A stretch of DNA of 38,810 nucleotides from Streptomyces sioyaensis (lineage in GTDB: Bacteria; Actinomycetota; Actinomycetes; Streptomycetales; Streptomycetaceae): NCBI RefSeq assembly GCF_004122735.1, contig NZ_SDIF01000064.1:1-38810 (forward strand). Reading direction: 5' to 3'. A program made the translations under genes and the position numbers. Shown piece by piece: positions 8,323 through 14,543 of the stretch. Under the pieces are notes generated by a model. It worked only from the letters and a program-made list of their open reading frames with translations. It had not been told where the DNA came from and did not search any database. Position 1 is the first letter of the stretch, and every line of letters starts with the position of its first letter.

Positions 8323-8640
8323 ATGCCCATACCGTTCGACGTTCTCGCCGAGCCGAGCCGGCGCAAGATCCTCGACCTGCTCCTGGAGCGGCCGCGCCTG
8401 GTCGGCGAGCTCACCGAGCAGCTCGGACTGAGCCAGCCCGGCACCTCCAAGCATCTGCGGGTGCTCCGCGAGGCCGGACTCGTCCGGGTCCGGCAGGACG
8501 CCCAGCGCCGCTGGTACGAGCTCCGGCCCGAACCCCTGGCGGAGCTGGACGCCTGGCTCGCCCACTACCGGCATCTGTGGGCCGGGAGCCTTGACGCCCT
8601 GGAACGGCACCTCGACGCCATGGAGGACGACCCCCGATGA
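8323..8640 (+). CDS. ArsR family winged-helix regulator
   Basis: This 105-residue ArsR/SmtB-type protein has the core LVGELTEQLGLSQPGTSKHLRVLREAGLVRVRQDAQRRWYEL at residues 26-68. No metal-binding cysteine motif (CxC) is present, so it belongs to the non-metal class that is regularly coupled to START/AHSA1 proteins. It overlaps the next gene by four bases (ATGA). The usual interpretation is that the pair forms an autoregulated unit in which the AHSA1 protein carries the effector function. The ligand is unknown. Confidence 0.9.
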   Translation: MPIPFDVLAEPSRRKILDLLLERPRLVGELTEQLGLSQPGTSKHLRVLREAGLVRVRQDAQRRWYELRPEPLAELDAWLAHYRHLWAGSLDALERHLDAMEDDPR

Positions 8641-9485
8641 ACCCGCACTCCGACTCCCTCACCACCTCCGACGGCCGCTCCGCGCTGCGCATGGAGCGCA
8701 GGCTCGCCCATCCGCCCGCGAAGGTCTGGTCGGCGATCACCGACCCGGTGCAGATCGGGCAGTGGTTCCCCTCCGAGGTCACCGTGGAGCTCCGGCCCGG
8801 CGGGGCGATGACCTTCACCATGCCGGGCGTCAGCGGGATCGCCATGACCGGAACGGTCACCGACGCCGACGAGCCCCGGCTCTTCGCCTTCACCTGGGGC
8901 GAGGACCATCTGCGCTGGGAGATCACCCCGGACGGGGAGGGCTCGCTGCTGACCTTGGTGCACACCTTCGGCGACCGCTTCGGCGGCGCCAGCTTCGCCT
9001 CAGGCTGGCATCTGTGCCTCACCTCGCTGTCACAGCTCCTCGACGGCGCCCCGACCGCCATGGAGCGCGATACCGGCGAGCTGCACGAGGCGTACGTCGA
9101 GCAGTTCGATCTCGGGCACGGCGTGGTCGAGGACACCGCGGACGGCCCGCGGGTCCGCTTCGAGCGCCAGCTCGTCAAGCCTGCCGAGACGGTCTGGGCC
9201 GCGCTGACCTCGGGCGCGGAGCCCGCGGCCGGCGCGGCGGCACCGGAGGGCTTCACCGCCGGCGACGCGGCGGCCGGGCCCGTCACCGAGGTACGGGCCC
9301 CGTCGGTGCTCGCCTACCGCTGGCACCCGCAGGGCACGGTCCGCTGGGAGCTGGGCCGGGGCACCGGCCACGGCGCCCGCCTCGTCCTCACCCAGACCGG
9401 CCCGCCGGGTTTCGACACGGCCGCCGCGCTGGAGGCCTGGCACGACCGCATCGAGCGCCTCGCCGCGCGACTGCTGGCCGACTGA
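8637..9485 (+). CDS. Protein with two tandem SRPBCC (AHSA1/START-like) domains
   Basis: This 282-residue soluble protein contains two consecutive AHSA1-type START-like domains. The first (about 18-155) begins MERRLAHPPAKVWSAITDPVQIGQWFP. The second (about 175-280) begins FERQLVKPAETVWAALTSG and ends with KxxWxxxL-like helices. Most ArsR partners carry one such domain, so the fused pair is less usual. The second copy is eroded in its middle, with an Ala/Gly-rich insert (GAEPAAGAAAPEGFTAGDAAAGP). The fold binds hydrophobic ligands. No enzymatic residue set can be named. Confidence 0.85.
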   Translation: MNPHSDSLTTSDGRSALRMERRLAHPPAKVWSAITDPVQIGQWFPSEVTVELRPGGAMTFTMPGVSGIAMTGTVTDADEPRLFAFTWGEDHLRWEITPDGEGSLLTLVHTFGDRFGGASFASGWHLCLTSLSQLLDGAPTAMERDTGELHEAYVEQFDLGHGVVEDTADGPRVRFERQLVKPAETVWAALTSGAEPAAGAAAPEGFTAGDAAAGPVTEVRAPSVLAYRWHPQGTVRWELGRGTGHGARLVLTQTGPPGFDTAAALEAWHDRIERLAARLLAD

Positions 9486-9525
9486 CCTTCCGCCGACATC
9501 CCGCATTTCCCCGCCCCCGCTCCGT

Positions 9526-9556
9526 CGCGCCCCCTGTGGATTCCGCAGGGGGCGCG
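9526..9556 (+). terminator. Hairpin terminator after the SRPBCC gene
   Basis: A perfect 11-bp stem, CGCGCCCCCTG with CAGGGGGCGCG, closes a nine-base loop, 41 bp after the stop codon. Confidence 0.65.
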
Positions 9557-9630
9557 AGCGATAGCGCGCTCGGTGGCCGATCCGGGCCTCCGCTCCCCGC
9601 CGCTTCCCGCCGCGGAAATGCCTCTTCCCC

Positions 9631-9980
9631 GTGTGAGCCAGGCAACTTTGCGGGGCTCCGGAGAAGCCTTTGACGTCCTTGCCGCGTGATGCACGGCACG
9701 CGACGTACGTCACGTACGAGGACCGCTAGTCGGCGCCATTCCCCGCATTACTGCATAGCGCGTTCTTTATAAGGGACATCTCGCCCCATCTCACGAAGAT
9801 AGGTAGTACAAAGCATCATTGCCACCATCCAGGGCTCGCGTTAACCATGTTCCGCGTAGCACCGAGAACGAGCCTGCGGACTCAGCCAGAGCGGCGGAAC
9901 GCGGCCATGACCCTCGGTTCTCACGCGCCAACCGAAGGCCGCCTCCCCCGCCACCAAGCCCTGGAAGAGGTCATATCCGC
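9631..9980 (+). promoter_or_regulatory. Conserved upstream/leader region A of the first SLT gene
   Basis: This 350-bp region precedes the first transglycosylase-like gene and is conserved in blocks before its paralogue (11427-11785). The shared blocks are GTGTGAGCCAGGCAACTT (9631), a CACGCGACGTACGTCAC block (9697), TCTCACGAAGAT (9789), GCGTTAACCATG (9837) and AAGGCCGCCTCCCC near the ribosome site. A likely -10, TATAAG, lies at 9768-9773, so the RNA leader would be about 200 nt. Structured c-di-AMP (ydaO-type) leaders are known before Streptomyces wall hydrolase genes. I cannot confirm that consensus by eye. The rest of 9486-9630 holds only the terminator above. Confidence 0.55.
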
Positions 9981-10706
9981 ATGCCTGGTTTCACCCTGCC
10001 CCGCGCCGTCCGTACGACCCGCATCACCCGCACCCACAAGATCTCCGCGGCAGTGGTGGCGTCCGCGAGCTGCGCCGCCGCCCTGGCGCTCACTGCGGCG
10101 CCGAGCAACGCCGAGACCACTGCCGCCCATGCGCCGGCCGCGGTGAAGCCGGTCAGCGCCAACGGCCTGCCGCTCACCGCGAAGGACCGGGCGGACGACG
10201 GCAAGAAGGACCAGCAGCTCGCCTCGTCCCTCACCACCGGCCTCAAGGTCACCGCCGTCGCGAAGCAGGGCCACGCGGCCAAGCAGGCCGCCGACCGGTC
10301 CGCCGACCGCAAGGTCATCGCCGCGCCGAAGGCCGCCGCTCCCAAGGCCGCCCACAAGGCCGCGCCGAAGGCCGCCAAGCGCTACGCGAACAACCTCGAC
10401 GGCTGGATCCGCGAGTCGCTCGACATCATGAAGTCCAAGCGCATACCGGGCTCCTACGAGGGCCTGCACCGCAACATCATGCGGGAGTCCAGCGGCAACC
10501 CGAACGCCGTCAACGACTGGGACATCAATGCCATCAACGGCATCCCGTCCAAGGGCCTGCTGCAGGTGATCCAGCCCACCTTCGACACGTACCACGTCTC
10601 GGGTACGCCCCATAAGCTCACCGACCCGGTCGCCAACATCACCGCCGCGGCCAACTACGCGGCGCACCGCTACGGCTCGATCGACAACGTCAACTCGGCG
10701 TACTGA
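9981..10706 (+). CDS. Secreted SLT-type lytic transglycosylase-like protein (copy A)
   Basis: This 241-residue secreted protein has a twin-Arg-rich n-region followed by a hydrophobic stretch (residues 22-40) and a probable signal cleavage after SNA (44). An Ala/Lys-rich linker (113-135) follows, then a compact SLT/Rpf-like lysozyme domain (138-241). The likely catalytic glutamate is E169 in IMRESSGNPNAVN, with the family motif GIPSKGLLQVIQPTFDTYHV after it. Such enzymes cleave peptidoglycan glycan strands during growth or spore germination. ATG 9981 follows GGAAGAGG. Copy B at 11786 has an almost identical catalytic domain but a shorter linker. Confidence 0.9.
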   Translation: MPGFTLPRAVRTTRITRTHKISAAVVASASCAAALALTAAPSNAETTAAHAPAAVKPVSANGLPLTAKDRADDGKKDQQLASSLTTGLKVTAVAKQGHAAKQAADRSADRKVIAAPKAAAPKAAHKAAPKAAKRYANNLDGWIRESLDIMKSKRIPGSYEGLHRNIMRESSGNPNAVNDWDINAINGIPSKGLLQVIQPTFDTYHVSGTPHKLTDPVANITAAANYAAHRYGSIDNVNSAY

Positions 10707-10777
10707 GCCGACGGGACACGACCGTGCGGACGGTCGGAGCAGACTGAGACGGGTGCCGCGCAGGCGGCCCCAGGCAT

Positions 10778-10830
10778 GGCAACGGCAGTGGCCCTGCCCG
10801 CAACTCGCGGGTGGGGCCATTGCCGTTGCC
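10778..10830. terminator. Bidirectional terminator between convergent genes
   Basis: A long inverted repeat has arms beginning GGCAACGGCAGTGGCC and ending GGCCATTGCCGTTGCC. It lies between the first SLT gene and the convergent small secreted protein gene and can serve both strands. Confidence 0.8.
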
Positions 10831-10850
10831 GTGGTGCGTGGGCGCCCCCG

Positions 10851-11039
10851 TCAGTAGCGGTCCCGGCGCACCGGAGCGCCGAAGAGGGCGTCGAGGACAT
10901 GCTCGGCCATGCGAAGTCCCTCCCGTTCCTTGGGGGTGAGGTGACGGTGGCCATCGGCCGGTGTCGCGGCCGCGGGGCCGGCGGCGAGGAAGCCCGTGAC
11001 GAGAAGACCGGTGAGAACGACGGCGAGACGACGGAGCAT
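10851..11039 (-). CDS. Small secreted protein, unknown function
   Basis: This is a 62-residue protein with a clear signal peptide, MLRRLAVVLTGLLVTGFLAAG with cleavage near AAA-TP. The mature peptide is short (about 35-40 residues) and charged (DGHRHLTPKEREGLRMAEHVLDALFG). ATG 11039 is chosen over an upstream in-frame start because AGGGAAG lies at the right distance before it. It is convergent with the first SLT gene. The HLTPKEREGL stretch could be a short helical motif. I do not recognise the family. It may act in the cell wall, as its neighbours do. Confidence 0.65.
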   Translation of the reverse strand: MLRRLAVVLTGLLVTGFLAAGPAAATPADGHRHLTPKEREGLRMAEHVLDALFGAPVRRDRY

Positions 11040-11426
11040 GAGCACTTCCCTACGGTGAGTGCGGACAGTGTGCGGTGTCACCCTCCGGGAGCGGAGGGCC
11101 CGTAGTCATGCGACAGCCCCGGACGCTGCTGCGAACGGCCCAGCGGCACCGCCGTATCGCCGTATCGGAGGCGCACCAACGGCCGAGCGGACGCCGCTCG
11201 TCCGCCGCGCCGCGCGCCCGTGGCGGCGGGCCGTGCCCCGGCCGCGAATCGGCGGCGAATCAGCCGCGACTCGGCCGTGAGTCGGGCCACAATTACCGCC
11301 CTTTCCGGGCCCGGACACCGTGCCCCTCGCCACATTTGAGGATTCCAGGGGCGCTCCGCGGGTCCGTCGTCCGGATACATCGGAGACCGCCGGCGGGTAA
11401 AGCGGTACCGCGGAGCCCTAATTCCG
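11040..11426. other. Intergenic stretch without a recognisable gene
   Basis: About 390 bp separate the small secreted gene from the conserved leader of the second SLT gene. The stretch contains imperfect short repeats (GCGAATCGGCG, GCGAATCAGCC, GCGACTCGGCC near 11249-11275) and a doubled GCCGTATC near 11153-11166. Open frames here have no supporting ribosome site or recognisable protein. The promoter of the 10851-11039 gene must lie at its left end. Confidence 0.5.
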
Positions 11427-11785
11427 GTGTGAGCCAGGCAACTTATAGCCAGGGCTCCAGGGGGCTTTACCGCCGCTCTCGGGTGACCCGACGCACGCGA
11501 CGTATGTCACTTACGAGTCTGCCTAGTCGACAGCGCGCGGCCATTCCGGGTCAACGGAGCCAGAAACGCTTATCACTTCAGGGCTGCGGGTTTCTCTCAC
11601 GAAGATGAGTAGTACAGAGCACCATTGCCTCAATTCGGGGCGGGCGTTAACCATGGATTCCGACGCGCTGAGAGCGAGTTTGCGATTCACGCCGCACGGC
11701 GAACGCAGCAAAGACCTCCGGTTCGTCTCGCGCCGCCAAAGAAGGCCGCCTCCCCGTCCCCAGTACCTGGAAGAGGTCACTCTGC
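11427..11785 (+). promoter_or_regulatory. Conserved upstream/leader region B of the second SLT gene
   Basis: This region is the paralogue of the region at 9631. Shared blocks are GTGTGAGCCAGGCAACTT (11427), CACGCGACGTATGTCAC (11494), TCTCACGAAGATGAGTAGTA (11595) and GCGTTAACCATG (11643). The distance from TTAACC to the start codon is 140 bp in copy A and 139 bp in copy B, although the sequence between has diverged. Conservation of spacing with blockwise identity points to a functional leader RNA or regulator sites, not mere duplication residue. Paired segments such as GAGAAC/GTTCTC in copy A support an RNA fold. Confidence 0.55.
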
Positions 11786-12439
11786 ATGCCCAGCTTCACC
11801 CTGCCCCGCGCTGCCCGTATCACCCGCATCACCCGCACCCACAAGATCGCCGTGGCCGTTCTGGCCGCCGCGGGTGCCACCTCGGGCCTGGCCCTCACCT
11901 CGGCTCCGGACGCCGCTCAGGCCGCTTCTGAGCACGCCCCGGCCGTGGTCCAGCCGGTCGGTGCGAAGGGCCAGCCGGCGAAGGCCGACAACGCCAAGCC
12001 CAGCCGCGCGGTGACCGCCTCGGTCGCCGACCGCGTGAAGGTCAGCGGCGTCGCGAAGCAGCACAGCGCCCTGCAGGCCGCCAACCGCTCCGCCGAGCGC
12101 AAGGCCGTCAAGGACTACCCGAACAACCTGGACGGCTGGATCCGCCAGTCCCTGGACATCATGAAGGCCAAGGGCATCCCGGGCTCCTACGAGGGCCTGC
12201 ACCGCAACATCATGCGGGAGTCCAGCGGCAACCCGAACGCCGTCAACGGCTGGGACGTCAACGCCGCCAACGGCATACCGTCCAAGGGCCTGCTGCAGGT
12301 GATCCAGCCCACGTTCGACCAGTACCACGTGGCCGGCACCGCCAATAAGCTCACCGACCCGGTCGCCAACATCACCGCCGCGGCCAACTACGCGGCCGAC
12401 CGCTACGGCTCGATCGACAACGTCGACTCGGCCTACTGA
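11786..12439 (+). CDS. Secreted SLT-type lytic transglycosylase-like protein (copy B)
   Basis: This 217-residue paralogue of the protein at 9981 shares the signal region (TLPRAARITRITRTHKI), the SLT-like domain at 113-217 and the putative catalytic E145 in IMRESSGNPNAVN. It ends in the same YGSIDNVDSAY. The Ala/Lys linker of copy A is missing and the middle region (45-110) is diverged. ATG 11786 follows GGAAGAGG nine bases upstream, exactly as in copy A. Retention of near-identical catalytic domains together with a conserved leader suggests recent duplication with selection on both copies. Confidence 0.9.
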   Translation: MPSFTLPRAARITRITRTHKIAVAVLAAAGATSGLALTSAPDAAQAASEHAPAVVQPVGAKGQPAKADNAKPSRAVTASVADRVKVSGVAKQHSALQAANRSAERKAVKDYPNNLDGWIRQSLDIMKAKGIPGSYEGLHRNIMRESSGNPNAVNGWDVNAANGIPSKGLLQVIQPTFDQYHVAGTANKLTDPVANITAAANYAADRYGSIDNVDSAY

Positions 12440-12587
12440 GCCGACGCGGCCGAAGAGCCGTCGCCCACGCACCGAGGCCGGACCGACCGGTGAGGCAACG
12501 GGTATGACGGACCCCACAAGCGAGCCGACAGGCTCTGCATAAGGCAGCTTGCGAAGCGGCGGAATGGCGCGTTCGCCGCTGCGCGGT

Positions 12588-12620
12588 GAAGCGGGTCCCG
12601 GCACAGCCGGGGCCCGCTTC
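12588..12620 (+). terminator. Hairpin terminator after the second SLT gene
   Basis: The stem GAAGCGGGTCCCGGC with GCCGGGGCCCGCTTC (one G-U pair, three-base loop) lies 150 bp after the stop. The rest of 12440-12822 holds the GH25 promoter region, with a small CGGCAG/CTGCCG inverted repeat at 12761-12787, and no gene. Confidence 0.75.
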
Positions 12621-12822
12621 GCTCTGTCCTCGGACAGGTGCTCGGACCGGGACCCCGGCGACCGCTTCCGGCCGCCAGACGGGTGAGATGCGAGGCCGGT
12701 CGGCGGACTGACGGCCTGTTGGGCCTTAGCGTCAGGCGGTTCTGCGTATAAGTCTCTTATCGGCAGGATTCTGCTCAAAAGCTGCCGAACCTGACTCAAC
12801 CGAAGGCCTTCGGAGGCATGCG

Positions 12823-13677
12823 ATGCCCTTGCGCAGATCCGGTCCGGCCCGCCGTACTGTCCCTATTGCGGCCGGAACTCTTGTCTCTCTTCTCTCCGTG
12901 CTGCCGCTCGCGCTGACCGGCGCCGCCACGGCGCAGGATGCCGGGAAGAGACCCGCCCACCCCGACCAGGACTGGATGGGGTCCACCATCGTGGCCCATG
13001 AGGGCACCCTCCGGGCCGGTGGCCTCGAACCGCGGGCGTCGTCCAGAAGGGGCGTGTCCGGCGTCGATGTCTCCAGCCACAACCACAATGTCGGCTGGTC
13101 AGGACTGCGCAGGTCCGGGGTGCGGTTCGCCTACGTCAAGGCCACCGAGGGGACCAACTACACGAACCCGTACTTCGCGCAGCAGTACAGGGGCTCGTAC
13201 AAATCCGGCATGATCCACGGCGCGTACCACTTCGCGCTGCCCGACCACTCCAGCGGCGGTTCCCAGGCGGAGTACTTCGCCGACCACGGCGGCGACTGGT
13301 CCCGGGACGGCAGGACGCTGCCCGGCGCCCTCGACATGGAGTACAACCCCTACGGCGCGACCTGCTACGGCAAGAGCCACAAGGGGATGGTCAGCTGGAT
13401 CCACGACTTCGTGCAGACCTACCGGGAGGAGACCGGCCGCTACCCGGTCATCTACACCTCCACCAACTGGTGGAAGCGGTGCACCGGCAACTCCGGCAAG
13501 TTCGGCCGGACGAATCCGCTGTGGATCCCGCGCTACGGCTCCTCCGTCGGCAAACTGCCCCACGGCTGGAACTACCACAGCATCTGGCAGCACACCTCCT
13601 CCGGTCACCCGGTGGGCGACCGCAACCGCTTCAACGGTACATACAGCCGCCTCAAAGTCCTCGCGAACGGCCGCTGA
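12823..13677 (+). CDS. Secreted GH25 lysozyme (N-acetylmuramidase)
   Basis: This 284-residue secreted muramidase carries a signal peptide over residues 1-38 (hydrophobic stretch IAAGTLVSLLSVLPLALTGA, cleavage near ATA-QD). A short spacer and then the GH25 barrel (79-284) follow. Catalytic acidic residues are visible: D82 in GVDVSSHN at the first strand, and D171/E173 in ALDMEYN, the DxE pair of the family. YVKATEG and IHGAYHFALP are further hallmarks. GGAGG at 12812-12816 supports ATG 12823 over an out-of-frame ATG at 12818. It cleaves the MurNAc-GlcNAc bond and so complements the two SLT-type proteins upstream. Confidence 0.95.
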   Translation: MPLRRSGPARRTVPIAAGTLVSLLSVLPLALTGAATAQDAGKRPAHPDQDWMGSTIVAHEGTLRAGGLEPRASSRRGVSGVDVSSHNHNVGWSGLRRSGVRFAYVKATEGTNYTNPYFAQQYRGSYKSGMIHGAYHFALPDHSSGGSQAEYFADHGGDWSRDGRTLPGALDMEYNPYGATCYGKSHKGMVSWIHDFVQTYREETGRYPVIYTSTNWWKRCTGNSGKFGRTNPLWIPRYGSSVGKLPHGWNYHSIWQHTSSGHPVGDRNRFNGTYSRLKVLANGR

Positions 13678-13699
13678 GCCCGTACACCCCGCCACCCCC

Positions 13700-13744
13700 G
13701 GCCGGTCCCCGGCGCCCTCTGCGGCGCCGGGGACCGGCCTTTTC
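13700..13744 (+). terminator. Intrinsic terminator after the GH25 gene
   Basis: A perfect 17-bp stem starting GGCCGGTCCCCGGCGCC closes a six-base loop and is followed by TTTTC. It is one of the few terminators in the window with a U-run. Confidence 0.92.
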
Positions 13745-13928
13745 TCGTACCCCTGTCATACCCCTTGCGCCCCTGCCGCCACAGCATTCACGGAAACCCC
13801 TTGTCTCGACATCTCAACTCGGCCAGAAAAAAGGGAATTCACGTCTGCGGTGCAACCATCCATGGCCGGCCGGTGTCCAACACTTCGCAACGACCACGCA
13901 AGGCACTGCACCCAACGGGGGTATTCAC

Positions 13929-14378
13929 ATGAAGCGTTCACGTGCCATCGCAGGATCGGCAATGCTGGCCGTGGCGGGAATCGCCACGATGGCGACGGCC
14001 ACGACCGCAACCGCCGCGCCGAAGGCCGCCGCGTACAACGGAGTCTGCGGAAGCAGCTACCGCGTAGTGAATTCCGTACCGGTCACCGGAAAGGGGACCG
14101 TGTACCTGACGTACAGCGCAAAGACCGGAAAGAACTGTGTCGTGACGGTGCGGAACAAGACCGGTAAGGCCGTGCAGATGTCCGCCTATATCACGGCCTC
14201 CAACGGCAGTTCTCCGTGGGTGGACGACAGCGGTAAGTACACCGCCTACGCCGGTCCCGTCTATCTGCCCGGGAAGGGCATCTGCGTGGACTGGGGCGGC
14301 TCGATCGAGTCGGTCAGCGTCAGCGTCTCCGGCTCCAACTGCGGCCGGTTCGCGGCCGGTGTGGTGACGCACCACTGA
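13929..14378 (+). CDS. SapA-like spore-associated secreted protein
   Basis: This is a 149-residue secreted protein. The signal peptide ends near ATAA (30), and the mature part has four cysteines (C40, C70, C119, C138), probably two disulfides. The pattern YNGVCGSSYRVVNS, GKGTVYLTYSAKTGKNCVVTVRN, YAGPVYLPGKGICVDWGG and a final NCG matches the spore-associated protein A family of Streptomyces, recovered from spore surfaces. Biochemical function is unknown. The start is ATG 13929, with GGGGG upstream. The last ten residues beyond NCG (RFAAGVVTHH) lie in a tandemly duplicated sequence and may be a recent extension. Confidence 0.82.
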   Translation: MKRSRAIAGSAMLAVAGIATMATATTATAAPKAAAYNGVCGSSYRVVNSVPVTGKGTVYLTYSAKTGKNCVVTVRNKTGKAVQMSAYITASNGSSPWVDDSGKYTAYAGPVYLPGKGICVDWGGSIESVSVSVSGSNCGRFAAGVVTHH

Positions 14379-14409
14379 GTCACTGGTGGTGACGCACCAC
14401 TGAGTCACT
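14361..14409. repeat. 24-bp tandem duplication at the sapA-like stop codon
   Basis: A 24-bp unit that begins GTGGTGACGCACCAC and ends GAGTCACT occurs at 14361-14384 and, exactly, at 14386-14409. The first copy contains the stop codon TGA. Each unit carries a GTGGTG/CACCAC inverted repeat, so the duplication also doubles a small hairpin. Confidence 0.9.
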
Positions 14410-14432
14410 CACTGCGGCGGGTTCCGGGCGAC

Positions 14433-14460
14433 GCACGCCCGGGGCCCGCTGTCGGCGTGC
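14433..14460. terminator. Possible bidirectional terminator
   Basis: GCACGCC (14433-14439) pairs with GGCGTGC (14454-14460) across a GC-rich loop. It lies in the convergent gap between the sapA-like gene and the SDR/DUF2867 gene. The pairing is weak. Confidence 0.35.
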
Positions 14461-14543
14461 CTGAGAAGACGGACAGCACTCGGCGGTCCCATCTCCCTTG
14501 TGGTGACCGGGAGTTCGGCCGAGCGCAGGCTGTTCCTCGGCAG

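Noticed and set aside
5760..8450. An 896-codon open frame on the minus strand opposite the ACP-ketosynthase-hydrolase genes
   Set aside because: It is the mirror of strongly coding + strand genes at very high GC, with Arg/Gly/His-rich composition, no domain and no ribosome site.
11075..11608. 177-codon + strand frame between the SLT genes
   Set aside because: It crosses the conserved leader blocks and has low-complexity Arg/Ser content, so the region is better explained as regulatory.
9780..11785. Definite assignment of both leaders as ydaO (c-di-AMP) riboswitches
   Set aside because: The context fits, but I could not match the conserved ydaO core blocks by eye, so I only report conserved leaders.
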